DNA of 64,000 bases from the NCBI GenBank assembly GCA_964370755.1, contig CAYJKL010000004.1, positions 1 through 64,000 on the forward strand, in the 5' to 3' direction. The stretch's first letter is position 1; each line of letters begins with the position of its first letter. This document shows positions 9,158 to 17,714 of the stretch, piece by piece. The notes under the pieces were generated by a model. It did no database searches and was not told the DNA's origin. It saw only the letters and a program-made list of their open reading frames with translations. Both the position numbers and the translations under genes were made by a program. This DNA comes from CAKOSP01 sp964370755 (GTDB lineage Bacteria; Bacillota_I; Bacilli_A; RF39; UBA660).

Positions 9158-9878
9158 TTGATTTCTCTCCTATTTTTTTTCTGAATATAATTAAAGAACC
9201 TAATAATAATACTACAACAATTATTATTACAATTAGTAATACGTTATTACTATCATGACTTTCTTCGGTTTCTTCAGCGTCATCTTCTGTCTCAAATTTT
9301 TCTTCTTTTAGATCATCTAATTTTTGATAAAAAGAATCAGCGGATAAGTTTTCGTTAGTAGTAAATTCTTGACATATTGGTTCATCTTTAAAATCCAAAC
9401 ATTCATCTCTACCACTATACATGTTATATTTTGGCGTTGTTAAATAAAAAATTTTATTATTCTCGTTAGGGCAGCCTGTTATATCTGAAGTTTTAACTGT
9501 AAAAGTATATGTTATTACTTCATTATCATTGTAACCTTCCATTGCATATGTTCCTTCAACAAAATCTGTATATAATATAGTTTTTACCTCTGTATTATAA
9601 TCATTAGTTACTTCTATAGTAAAATTATCTGTCATATTTAATACATTAATACTAATATATGGAACAAATAATTTATAGTCTTCAGCTTCCTCTTCTGTTA
9701 AATCTTCTGGTGGTTCGTACATACTAGGATCCAATTCTAATTGTAGTATTTCATAATCCACCTTTATTAAATTTGCCTCTGTTTTTAACTCCGATTGCTC
9801 CTCTACTGAGCATGCAGAATTTGCATTTACTATTAGTGGCATTGTTAATAGTAAAAAAGTATATAGTATTTTTTTCAT
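9144..9878 (-). CDS. Membrane-anchored exported protein heading the pilus operon
   Basis: 244 residues: a signal peptide (about 1-19), an exported domain of about 165 residues with six Cys outside the signal, an acidic stretch (EDDAEETEES), a C-terminal membrane segment (about 213-232) and a Lys-rich cytoplasmic end. It overlaps the start of the thioester-like gene by 14 bases, implying translational coupling and a joint role. I recognise no domain. A membrane anchor or receptor for its large partner is plausible but inferred. Confidence 0.65.
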   Translation of the reverse strand: MKKILYTFLLLTMPLIVNANSACSVEEQSELKTEANLIKVDYEILQLELDPSMYEPPEDLTEEEAEDYKLFVPYISINVLNMTDNFTIEVTNDYNTEVKTILYTDFVEGTYAMEGYNDNEVITYTFTVKTSDITGCPNENNKIFYLTTPKYNMYSGRDECLDFKDEPICQEFTTNENLSADSFYQKLDDLKEEKFETEDDAEETEESHDSNNVLLIVIIIVVVLLLGSLIIFRKKIGEKSNEKN

Positions 9879-9904
9879 TTAGTTATATCCTACCTTTCTA
9901 AATA

Positions 9905-9933
9905 ATTTTAACATAATATATTATTAATTTCAA
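9905..9933 (-). promoter_or_regulatory. Promoter of the Tad-like pilus operon
   Basis: Minus strand TTGAAA, 17-base spacer, TAAAAT with TGT before the -10 (extended type). It precedes the gene at 9144-9878, whose site is AGGTAGGA. It is back to back with the plus-strand promoter at 9942-9970, only 8 bases away. Confidence 0.65.
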
Positions 9934-9941
9934 CACTCTAA

Positions 9942-9970
9942 TTGTATATTTAGGAAATTTATGGTATTAT
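9942..9970 (+). promoter_or_regulatory. Promoter of the metallophosphoesterase-like gene
   Basis: Plus strand TTGTAT, 17-base spacer, TATTAT with TGG before the -10. It lies 30 bases before the chosen start at 10000, which supports that start over an in-frame ATG at 9961 that would lie inside the promoter. Confidence 0.65.
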
Positions 9971-9999
9971 ATTTTTATACTACGAGAGGAAGTTTTCTT

Positions 10000-10812
10000 A
10001 TGAAAAAAATTATCATTGTTGTTTTACTTTTATTTATTTTATTATTTTTATATACGAGATATGTAGAACTATATCAAATAAATGTAAATGAATATACTAT
10101 TGAAAATTCTAATATACCGGTTTCTTTTGATGGAATTAAAATTGTTCAATTTTCTGATACTTTAATTAGTGAAGTTTATACTTTAGAGCACTTTGAGAAA
10201 ATAGTTAACGAAATTAACTCTTTAGATGCTGATATTGTTATTTTTTCTGGAGATTTAATTGATGATAATTATAAACTAAGTGATAGTGATAAAACTAAAT
10301 TAATTAAGTTATTATCTAGTATTAAAAGTACCCAATTTAATTTTGCTATAGTTGGCGATAATGATCAAAAGATCATTACAGATTATAGTGATATAATGAA
10401 GCATAGTGAATTTATTTTGCTAGATAATAAATCTTATCCTTTATTTTACAAAGATAACTCACCTATTGTTTTAACTGGTTTAACAGATACTAGTAATTTA
10501 ACTGAAAGTTATAAAATAGACGATACTATAGATAGTACTTACAGCATTACTCTAATGCATAAACCTGATGATGCTAGTAAAATTATTGATTATACTGATT
10601 TAGTACTTGGGGCACACTCTTTAGGCGGATATATTAATTTACCTTTTATCGGTCCTGTACTTGAAAAAGATGGAGCCACTAAGTATATTAATGGTTATTA
10701 TAATTTAAATGATACCCCGATATACGTTAGTAATGGACTTGGTACTGAGAATACTCACCTTAGATTTAATAACTCTCCTTCAATTAATTTATATAGATTA
10801 AAAGTTAGCTAG
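10000..10812 (+). CDS. Degenerate YkuE-type metallophosphoesterase, membrane-anchored
   Basis: 270 residues from the ATG at 10000, chosen for the GAGAGGAAG site; an ATG at 9961 would overlap the promoter. An N-terminal anchor (about 1-18) is followed by a calcineurin-like fold: 'KIVQFSDTL' for the usual DxH motif, intact 'FSGDLIDD' for GDxxxD, 'VGDNDQ' for GNHD, 'LMHKPD', and 'LGAHSLGGYINLPFIGPV' for the GHTHGGQ block. Several metal-ligand His/Asn residues are therefore replaced, so activity is doubtful or uses different ligands. Fully active relatives are outward-facing membrane-linked phosphodiesterases. It is monocistronic and divergent from the pilus operon. Confidence 0.75.
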   Translation: MKKIIIVVLLLFILLFLYTRYVELYQINVNEYTIENSNIPVSFDGIKIVQFSDTLISEVYTLEHFEKIVNEINSLDADIVIFSGDLIDDNYKLSDSDKTKLIKLLSSIKSTQFNFAIVGDNDQKIITDYSDIMKHSEFILLDNKSYPLFYKDNSPIVLTGLTDTSNLTESYKIDDTIDSTYSITLMHKPDDASKIIDYTDLVLGAHSLGGYINLPFIGPVLEKDGATKYINGYYNLNDTPIYVSNGLGTENTHLRFNNSPSINLYRLKVS

Positions 10813-10861
10813 TATAACTTTTTTTTATTGGTTAATAATATTTATGAAAGGATTGATATAT

Positions 10862-11071
10862 ATGGGTAAAGTACCTAAAATGATTTCTACTAAAGATTTA
10901 TCTTATATAAGTGATATGTTTAACTGGAATATGATACTAGTTAATAAACTTAATTTATTTTTAGAAGAAGTTACTGATGAAGAAATGAAAACATTATTTA
11001 GTAATGCTCTTGATATGCATACTAAGCACGCTAATAATTTAATTGGAATTTTAAAAGGAGGTAATGAGTAA
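10862..11071 (+). CDS. Small CotF-associated spore-coat-like protein
   Basis: 69 residues from the ATG at 10862, preceded by AAAGGA at good spacing; an upstream in-frame ATG (10844) lies on top of that site. The helical sequence 'ISTKDLSYISDMFNWN' and 'ALDMHTKHANNLI' resembles the short coat-related proteins that accompany CotF genes in Clostridia and Bacilli. It shares one base with the next gene (TAATG), so the two are co-translated. Presumably ferritin-like helical proteins acting together; role inferred. Confidence 0.6.
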   Translation: MGKVPKMISTKDLSYISDMFNWNMILVNKLNLFLEEVTDEEMKTLFSNALDMHTKHANNLIGILKGGNE

Positions 11072-11331
11072 TGGATGAAAAATATTATCTATTTGATTTA
11101 CTAGCTAGCGAAAAGAATATGGGAGTTAATATGGCTACTGCTATAAATGAGGCAAGCTGTGATTATTTATATAAAAAATATATGACAATGTATAAAGAAG
11201 TTAGTGAAATGCAAAAAGATTTATTTAACTATGCTTATTCTTCAAACTTTTATACACTTGAAGAAGCAGATTCTAAGAAATGTCAAACTGAGGTTGATAA
11301 AATGGAAAGTGAAATGAATAACTCAATATAA
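11071..11331 (+). CDS. CotF-like spore coat protein
   Basis: 86 residues with the CotF-family core 'LFDLLASEKNMGVNMATAINEA' split across helix 1, then a second helix and 'KDLFNYAYSSNFYTLEEAD'. In CotF proteins the DLLxSEK start and 'aDLFn.m...GWY..e.A' end are typical, and this is a clear match. It follows its partner with a very strong AAAGGAGGT site and is closed by a terminator hairpin. CotF proteins are found in spore coats, but relatives also occur in vegetative cells. Confidence 0.75.
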   Translation: MDEKYYLFDLLASEKNMGVNMATAINEASCDYLYKKYMTMYKEVSEMQKDLFNYAYSSNFYTLEEADSKKCQTEVDKMESEMNNSI

Positions 11332-11332
11332 A

Positions 11333-11368
11333 AAAATTAGGATTTTTTTCTTCTCCTAATTTTTTTTA
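11333..11368. terminator. Bidirectional terminator between convergent genes
   Basis: Inverted repeat AAAATTAGGA (11333-11342) and TCCTAATTTT (11354-11363) with T-runs on both strands. It ends the cotF-like pair and the convergent gene at 11337-11699, whose last codons lie within it. Confidence 0.8.
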
Positions 11369-11699
11369 TTTTAATATAAACAAATTCTGTTATTACAAAT
11401 ATTATACATAATAATCTAGCAACAAAGTATGTATTTAGTATATATGAAAGTATTCCTGGAAGCATGAAACCTAGTATGAATATGATAATTATAATTATCG
11501 ATAGTACTATGGATATTATTTCACCAAAAACTATTTTTAATAAAATATATTCTCTTAAAAGCGGAATCCATACTATATAGGTTCTTTTTTTATAGTGTTT
11601 TTCATGTAATTGATTTAGTATTTCTCCGAGTAATCCATAAAATGCGACTAATATAATAAATATAATTATGTGTGCTGGCACACTTAGATCTAAAAGCAT
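11337..11699 (-). CDS. Small integral membrane protein, unknown
   Basis: 120 residues with about four hydrophobic segments (near 8-28, 48-62, 66-86 and 88-108) and a very basic C-terminus (KKIRRRKKS). A central amphipathic stretch 'YIVWIPLLREYILLK' resembles the short re-entrant motif of several small multi-pass families, but I cannot name one. It has its own promoter overlapping the end of ligA and ends in the terminator shared with the cotF-like pair. Confidence 0.55.
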   Translation of the reverse strand: MLLDLSVPAHIIIFIILVAFYGLLGEILNQLHEKHYKKRTYIVWIPLLREYILLKIVFGEIISIVLSIIIIIIFILGFMLPGILSYILNTYFVARLLCIIFVITEFVYIKIKKIRRRKKS

Positions 11700-11747
11700 A
11701 ATATCACTTCCTTTACTTCGAAGTTCAATGTTAGTATTTATGCCTTA

Positions 11748-11776
11748 ATTATACAAGTAAAAAAGTTATTTGTCCA
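11748..11776 (-). promoter_or_regulatory. Promoter of the small membrane protein gene
   Basis: Minus strand TGGACA (inside the last codons of ligA), 17-base spacer, TATAAT. No terminator separates it from ligA, so readthrough is also possible. Confidence 0.55.
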
Positions 11777-13751
11777 TAACTTCTTTAATTTTTTCTTCAT
11801 TCCAAATATTTATATTTAATTTTTTAGCTTTTTCTAGTTTACTTCCAGCGTTTTCACCTACAATAAGGCAATCTGTATTTTTACTCACTGAGTCGCTTAC
11901 TTTTCCGCTAAAATGCTCTATAAATGCTTTTATATCATCTCTTACTAAGTTTTCAAAAGATCCTGTTATAACAAATTTTTTGTTAGTTATTTCTTCGTGA
12001 ATCATTTTTTCTTCACCTTTATAAATAATATTTAATCCAATATTTTTTAGATTATCTATTAAATTTTTATTTTCATTAAAGTAATTTACTATATTTTCTG
12101 CTAAGATATCTCCAAAATCTTCTAAAGCACTTAATTCTTCTTTAGAGGCAATCATTAATGCATCTATGTTTTTAAAATGCTCTGCTAAATCTTTTGCTTT
12201 CTTTTTTCCTATCCCTGGAATACCTAGTCCAAATATAAGTCTTTCTAAACTATTTTCTTTACTATTTTCAATATTTTCAAGAATCTTATTAATACTCTTT
12301 TCGCCATATCCGTTTAATAGTTTTATTTCTTCTTTATGCTTATCTAAGCTATAAAAACCTTCAATTTTAGTAACAAATCCTAGGTTATAAAACTCTTCGA
12401 TTATTTCTTCTCCTAAACTTTCAATATTCATTGCACCCTTTGATGCAAAATGAACAAGTGAGTTTGCTATTCTTGCAGGACAATTTAAATTTTCGCAAAA
12501 ATGGTCTGTTTTACCATCTTTTTTTATTAAATCATGACTACAAATCGGACACTTATTAATCATAACAAATGCTTTTTCAGTTCCTTGTCTTCGATCTTTT
12601 TTAGATTCGATTACTTCAGGTATTACATCTCCCGCTTTTCTTATTGCTACTATATCTCCGATTTTTAAATCTTTTTCTTTTATGTAATCCTCATTATGAA
12701 GAGTTGCTCTTGCTATTGTTGATCCCATTAAAAGAGTTGGCGTTAGTACTGCGTTAGGTGTAATTTGCCCAGTTCTTCCTACTGTAAAAATAATATCTTC
12801 AAGGGTTGTTAAAACTTCCTCTGGTGGGAATTTATATGCTCTACACCATCTTGGATATTTTGATGTTTTCCCTAAACTTTTTTGAATACTTAAATCATTT
12901 ACTTTAATTACAATTCCATCTATTTCGTATGGTAATGATTTTCTTTTTTCAGCAATACTTTCGATAAAGTTTATTACTTCATCTATGTTTTTAGCAACTT
13001 TTTTTTCATCATTTACTTTAAAACCTAAATTTTTCATAAAATGAAGTGATTCGCTATGAGTTGTTATGTCATACTCTTCCGGATTAGGCAAATGATAAAT
13101 GAAGTTATCTAGATTTCTTTTTGCACAAACTTTTGGATCTAACTGTCTTGCCGAGCCTGCAGCAGCGTTTCTTACATTTTGAAACACTTGCTCATTATTT
13201 TTTACTCTTTCTTCATTAAGTTTTTTAAGAGTTGCTTTATTCATATATATTTCGCCGCGAACTTCGATATCAATTTCACGACTTAATTTAAGTGGAATAT
13301 TTTTTATTGTTTTTACATTTTCAGTAATGTTTTCGCCAGTTATTCCGTCTCCTCTGGTAGCACCACTTATAAGAGTCCCTTTTTCATAATGGAGTGATAC
13401 ACTTATTCCATCTATTTTTAGCTCACAAGTATATTCTATATCATTATAATTTTCTCTTACTTTTTTATCAAAAGAAATTAACTCTTCATAATTAAATGCA
13501 TCTTCAATAGAAAGCATTGGAATACTATGAACTAGTTTATCAAATTTATCAAGTTTTGCTCCACCTACTCTTTTAGTAGGACTATTTGGATCACTAAATT
13601 CCGGATAATCTTCTTCAAGTTTTCTTAAGTTTCTAAGCATACTATCGTATTCATGGTCCGTAATAGTTGGATTATCATGAACATAATAAGCGTCATTTGC
13701 CTCGTTAATTTCTTTAATTAACTTACTTATTTTTTCTTTTATATTTTCCAT
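11766..13751 (-). CDS. ligA: NAD+-dependent DNA ligase
   Basis: 661 residues, normal for LigA. It seals nicks in replication and repair using NAD+. In order: adenylation domain with N-terminal Ia part (YYxxDxPxxxD-like 'AYYVHDNPTITDHEYD'), nucleotidyl-accepting Lys in 'CELKIDG' (about 114), OB fold, four-Cys zinc finger (CPIC and CENLNCPAR, about 400-425), helix-hairpin-helix region and a C-terminal BRCT domain (about 585-661). It is followed, in transcription direction, by the small membrane protein gene and preceded one base away by a nucleotidyltransferase gene. Confidence 0.97.
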   Translation of the reverse strand: MENIKEKISKLIKEINEANDAYYVHDNPTITDHEYDSMLRNLRKLEEDYPEFSDPNSPTKRVGGAKLDKFDKLVHSIPMLSIEDAFNYEELISFDKKVRENYNDIEYTCELKIDGISVSLHYEKGTLISGATRGDGITGENITENVKTIKNIPLKLSREIDIEVRGEIYMNKATLKKLNEERVKNNEQVFQNVRNAAAGSARQLDPKVCAKRNLDNFIYHLPNPEEYDITTHSESLHFMKNLGFKVNDEKKVAKNIDEVINFIESIAEKRKSLPYEIDGIVIKVNDLSIQKSLGKTSKYPRWCRAYKFPPEEVLTTLEDIIFTVGRTGQITPNAVLTPTLLMGSTIARATLHNEDYIKEKDLKIGDIVAIRKAGDVIPEVIESKKDRRQGTEKAFVMINKCPICSHDLIKKDGKTDHFCENLNCPARIANSLVHFASKGAMNIESLGEEIIEEFYNLGFVTKIEGFYSLDKHKEEIKLLNGYGEKSINKILENIENSKENSLERLIFGLGIPGIGKKKAKDLAEHFKNIDALMIASKEELSALEDFGDILAENIVNYFNENKNLIDNLKNIGLNIIYKGEEKMIHEEITNKKFVITGSFENLVRDDIKAFIEHFSGKVSDSVSKNTDCLIVGENAGSKLEKAKKLNINIWNEEKIKEVMDK

Positions 13752-13752
13752 C

Positions 13753-14646
13753 TTAACTCCATAAGTTATCTGGATACTCTCCTACTTCAATAAGCTTTTT
13801 AATCTCTTCTTTAACCATATCAGCATCTTCTTTATAAGTTATACCAAACCAACTAGACTCCGATATATCTTCATATAATACTATGTTCCCTTCAAAAATA
13901 TTTGTAGTTAAACATGTTGGTAAGAAACATTCATTTTTTTCATTTATATCTTCTAAGAATGCACAATAAAAGCTATAAAGCAAATCAAATACTGATGGTT
14001 TAAGTACGAAAAAGTTTACTGAGCATGGTCTATTTTCGTCTACTTCAAACTTTTCATCAGTAAGTAAGTTTGTTGCCATGTAAATATCACCAGCTTTTTC
14101 TATTTCTGATTCTACTATTTTAGTTATCATTTTATTATCAGTAAATGATACTCCTCTTTTAACGGTTCCAGTTTCTCCTGATACATATTTAAGTGGATAA
14201 TTTACTGTTAAATAGTCATATATATTTGGATTTTCATCTATAAATTTAGATGCTTTTTCAAAAGCGCTTCTTCCATAAAAATCATCTGCATTAATTACTA
14301 TAAATGGTTCATTAACTTTTTTTGCTGCACATAAAAGTGCGTGTCCTGTCCCAAGCATTTTTTCTCTATTTGATGGCACTCCATATCCTTGGTCTACTGT
14401 ATCTAATTCTTGGTATGCAAACTCTACTTTTATTTTATCTTTAAAGTTTGTTATTACATTTTCTCTAAAAAGATCTTCATGTTCTTTTCTAATTATAAAT
14501 ACCACTTTGTCAAAGCCATATTTAATTGCATTGAATACATTATAATCACTTATTATTTCTCCATTTGGACCTACTGGTTCAATTTGTTTGATTCCACCGA
14601 ATCTTGACCCCATTCCAGCGGCCATAATTACTAAAGTTTTGTTCAT
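13753..14646 (-). CDS. Sugar-phosphate nucleotidyltransferase (first of tandem pair)
   Basis: 297 residues of the NTP_transferase fold. The signature 'MAAGMGSRFGGIKQ' at the N-terminus binds the nucleotide, and 'INADDFYG' carries a metal-binding Asp. Such proteins join a sugar-1-phosphate to an NTP to give an activated sugar; the exact sugar cannot be read from the sequence. It is roughly half identical to the gene at 14648-15547, only one base away, so this is a tandem duplication. Despite the name sometimes given (GalU-like), no GalU-specific motif is claimed here. Confidence 0.8.
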   Translation of the reverse strand: MNKTLVIMAAGMGSRFGGIKQIEPVGPNGEIISDYNVFNAIKYGFDKVVFIIRKEHEDLFRENVITNFKDKIKVEFAYQELDTVDQGYGVPSNREKMLGTGHALLCAAKKVNEPFIVINADDFYGRSAFEKASKFIDENPNIYDYLTVNYPLKYVSGETGTVKRGVSFTDNKMITKIVESEIEKAGDIYMATNLLTDEKFEVDENRPCSVNFFVLKPSVFDLLYSFYCAFLEDINEKNECFLPTCLTTNIFEGNIVLYEDISESSWFGITYKEDADMVKEEIKKLIEVGEYPDNLWS

Positions 14647-14647
14647 T

Positions 14648-15547
14648 TTAATTCTCCCATAAATTTCTTGGATATTCTCCAGCTTCTATCATTTTATTTA
14701 TTTCACTTTTGAACCCTTCTAAATCTTCTTTATATGTAATTCCCATCCATTTTGAATCTGTAATTACTTCGAATAACTTAATTTTTTCTTTTTTTATGTA
14801 TTCATTTAAGAATATTGATAATAAACACTCGTTAGTGTCATTTATATTTTTTAGGAATTCTAAATAATATTCTTCTAAATGTTTAAATATTGAAGTTTTA
14901 TAAACAAAGAAATTCATTGAACATCCCATATTACCATCTACTTCAAATAATTCTTCTTTATCTAGTTCTTTAGCTATGTATTTACCATTTTCTTCTTTTA
15001 TTACTGATTCTAGTACATTATTAAGGTTTCCTTCATTATCTTTATAACAAAGACCTCTTTTAACTTCAAGTGCACCACTTGTAACATTTTTAAGTGGATA
15101 ATTAATCGTTAAATGTGTATCTTCGTTTAAACTAATGTCCATAAATGCTGATGCACTTTCTAAAGCTTTTTCTCCATAAAAGTCATCTGCATTAAGTATT
15201 CCAAACGTTCCATCTATAACATTTTTTGCACAAAGTAATGCATGCACTGTACCAAGCATTTTTGTTCTTGTTTCAGGTATCTTATATTCTGGATATATTT
15301 CATTTAACTCTTGAAAAGCAAATGCAATTTCTACTTTATCTTTATATTTACTAACTATTTTTTCTTCAAAAATTTGCAAGTGCTCTCTTCTAATTATAAA
15401 TACTATTTTTGTAAAACCATGCTTAATTGCGTTATAAATATTGTAATCACTTATTATTTCTCCACTTGGTCCTACTGGTTCAAGTTGTTTTATTCCTCCA
15501 AATCTTGATCCCATTCCTGCTGCTAATATTACTAGCGTCTTTTTCAT
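14648..15547 (-). CDS. Sugar-phosphate nucleotidyltransferase (second of tandem pair)
   Basis: 299 residues with the same features as its neighbour: 'LAAGMGSRFGGIKQ' near the start, 'NADDFYGE' at about 118-125, and a matching C-terminus 'GITYKEDLEGFKSEI...GEYPRNLW'. Residues differ throughout, so the copies are old and may use different sugars. It could supply activated sugar to the polysaccharide locus downstream, but the two loci are 15 kb apart and this link is inferred. Confidence 0.8.
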   Translation of the reverse strand: MKKTLVILAAGMGSRFGGIKQLEPVGPSGEIISDYNIYNAIKHGFTKIVFIIRREHLQIFEEKIVSKYKDKVEIAFAFQELNEIYPEYKIPETRTKMLGTVHALLCAKNVIDGTFGILNADDFYGEKALESASAFMDISLNEDTHLTINYPLKNVTSGALEVKRGLCYKDNEGNLNNVLESVIKEENGKYIAKELDKEELFEVDGNMGCSMNFFVYKTSIFKHLEEYYLEFLKNINDTNECLLSIFLNEYIKKEKIKLFEVITDSKWMGITYKEDLEGFKSEINKMIEAGEYPRNLWEN

Positions 15548-15566
15548 ATTTTATTTTCTCCTTCTC

Positions 15567-17651
15567 TTATCCTCTTTTTAATCCTTTAAAATCTTTTAGT
15601 ACTTTTTTATTTCCAAATCTTGCAGAAAAAGCTATTGTTACAAATCTATCATCTACACTTGTTACTGTTCCTCTTCCAAAAGTTACATGAAATAATGTTT
15701 CTCCAACACTGTACTCTTCTTTGTTTCCATAATATACAGTAGTATCTACTACTTTGTCAATTATTTTTCTTTTTTCTTCTTTTCTTTCTAACAATGAATC
15801 ATTTATTTCATCAATAAATCTTGATGGCATATTAGCACTCATTTTACCATATAACATTCTGCGCTCTGCATTTGTTATATAAAGTTTTTCTTTTGCTCTT
15901 GTGATTGCTACATAACAAAGTCTTCTTTCTTCTTCAAGTGCTTCTCTATCAAATAATGAATTTTGATGAGGAAGTATTCCCTCTTCACTACCTATTATAA
16001 ACACTATCTTAAACTCTAAACCTTTAGATCCATGTATTGTCATAAGCGTTACTACATCATCATAATCTTTATGGTCTGTAATGTCTGCTACTAATGAAAT
16101 ATCTTCTAAAAAGTCTTCTAAGTTTACTGACCCAGTTTCTTTTTGATAATTTTCAGTTATACTTTTAAACTCAAGTAAGTTTTCTATTCTAAGATCTGCT
16201 TCAAGCGCTTTTTCACTTTCAAGTTCTTTTAATATCCCACTTTTATCAAGTACACAGTCAATAAGCTCAGTGAGTGATAAATTTTCTTTTTCTTTGATAA
16301 TATCTAATATTATATCTTTAAATACTAACTGTTTTTTATCTTCTATTGATGCAAACATACTATTATTTTCTAGAGTTGCTTTATCTCTAAGTGTCGCTAC
16401 TGCTTTTTCTCCAATTCCTCTTTTCGGTACATTTATTATTCTTTCAAGTGAAATATCATCACTATTATTTGATATAAGTTTTAAATATGCAAGTAAATCT
16501 TTAATTTCTTTACGCTTATAAAAGAAAAAACTTCCTACTACTTTATATGGTATATTTGCTTTCATCATTGCTTCTTCTATACCTCGTGATTGTGCATTAG
16601 TTCTGTAAAATATCGCAATATCTTTTCTGTTATATCCACTTGAAACTAAATTTTTAATTTCTTCTGTTACATAACTTACTTCACTATGATCGTTAAACGC
16701 TCTATTATATTTTATTTTAAAACCGTCACCAAGTTCTGAGAATAAATCAACATCTTTTTTATCTTTATTATTTTTTATAACATCATTTGCGGCTTTTAAT
16801 ATTGTTGTTGTACTTCTATAATTTTGATTAAGTGTTATTACTTTACAATCTTTGAAATCTTTTTCAAAATTTAAAATATTTTTATAATTTGACCATCTAA
16901 ATGCGTATATACTTTGATTTACATCTCCTACTACAAATATATTTCCATGCTTTTTAGAAAGTAATCTAACTAATTTATACTGCACTTCATTTGTATCTTG
17001 ATATTCATCTATTAAGATATATTTAAATCTTTCTTGGTATGCCTCTAATACATCTGGATTACTCATTAAAAGTTCTACTGGTTTTCTAAGCAAATCATCA
17101 AAATCTATTGCGTTATTTTTCTTAAGTATATCTTCATATTTATAATAAATTTCTGCTGCTTTTTTATCTATGTAAGATGTAAAGTATTTTTCAACTCCTG
17201 CACTTGTTAACATTTCATTTTTTATAAAACTAATTTTATTTTTTACATATGAAGGACTAATCTCTTTTGGGTCATAACCTAAATCTTTAATTATTTTTTT
17301 TATTACATTCGCTGCATCATCTGAATCTATTATACTAAAGTTTCTAAGTAGATTCATTTTTTCAAAATTTTCTCTTATAACTTTAACACCAAATGAATGA
17401 AATGTTCCAACAAATGCATAATTATCAGGTACTAGATGACCTAATCTTTCTCTCATCTCTTTAGCTGCTTTATTTGTAAATGTGATTGCTAAAATATTTC
17501 CAGAGTGTTCTCCACTATCAATTAGATTTGCAATTCTTGTTGTTAATACTTTAGTCTTTCCAGAACCTGCTCCTGCTATAACTAAGCAAGGCCCTTCCTT
17601 ATGTGTTGCTGCCAATTTTTGATTTTCGTTTAATCCATCTATATAACTCAT
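15567..17651 (-). CDS. pcrA: UvrD/PcrA-family DNA helicase
   Basis: 694 residues with the SF1A motif set: Q-motif 'LNENQKLAA', Walker A 'GAGSGKTKVL' (about 26-35), Ia 'ITFTNKAAKEM', II 'ILIDEYQDTN', III 'VGDVNQSIYAFRW', IV 'NQNYRSTTTIL', V 'VTLMTIHGSKGLEF' and VI 'RRLCYVAITRAKEKLY'. It unwinds DNA 3'-5' in repair and replication restart. The C-terminus has the tudor-like RNA-polymerase-binding type 'HVTFGRGTVTSV' motif typical of PcrA. Slightly short for PcrA but intact. Confidence 0.93.
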   Translation of the reverse strand: MSYIDGLNENQKLAATHKEGPCLVIAGAGSGKTKVLTTRIANLIDSGEHSGNILAITFTNKAAKEMRERLGHLVPDNYAFVGTFHSFGVKVIRENFEKMNLLRNFSIIDSDDAANVIKKIIKDLGYDPKEISPSYVKNKISFIKNEMLTSAGVEKYFTSYIDKKAAEIYYKYEDILKKNNAIDFDDLLRKPVELLMSNPDVLEAYQERFKYILIDEYQDTNEVQYKLVRLLSKKHGNIFVVGDVNQSIYAFRWSNYKNILNFEKDFKDCKVITLNQNYRSTTTILKAANDVIKNNKDKKDVDLFSELGDGFKIKYNRAFNDHSEVSYVTEEIKNLVSSGYNRKDIAIFYRTNAQSRGIEEAMMKANIPYKVVGSFFFYKRKEIKDLLAYLKLISNNSDDISLERIINVPKRGIGEKAVATLRDKATLENNSMFASIEDKKQLVFKDIILDIIKEKENLSLTELIDCVLDKSGILKELESEKALEADLRIENLLEFKSITENYQKETGSVNLEDFLEDISLVADITDHKDYDDVVTLMTIHGSKGLEFKIVFIIGSEEGILPHQNSLFDREALEEERRLCYVAITRAKEKLYITNAERRMLYGKMSANMPSRFIDEINDSLLERKEEKRKIIDKVVDTTVYYGNKEEYSVGETLFHVTFGRGTVTSVDDRFVTIAFSARFGNKKVLKDFKGLKRG

Positions 17652-17675
17652 ATTATACCCACCATTCGTATAACT

Positions 17676-17704
17676 ATTATACCAAAATAAAAAGGTCTTT
17701 TAAA
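17676..17704 (-). promoter_or_regulatory. Promoter of the pcrA transcription unit
   Basis: Minus strand TTTAAA, 17-base spacer, TATAAT with TGG before it (extended -10). It overlaps the terminator of the upstream VWA pilin gene. A GGTGGG site precedes the pcrA ATG. Confidence 0.5.
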
Positions 17705-17711
17705 CCTTTTT
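17689..17711 (-). terminator. Terminator of the VWA pilin gene
   Basis: Stem AAAAAGGT / ACCTTTTT (17689-17696 with 17704-17711) with a T-rich tail on the minus strand just after the stop at 17715. Confidence 0.65.
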
Positions 17712-17714
17712 TGA

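Noticed and set aside
9961..9999. Longer start of the metallophosphoesterase-like protein
   Set aside because: It would lie across the -10 of the promoter; the ATG at 10000 has a good site and gives a normal membrane-anchor start.
15567..17651. Truncated or frameshifted pcrA
   Set aside because: The protein is slightly short for PcrA but all helicase motifs and the C-terminal domain are present in one frame.
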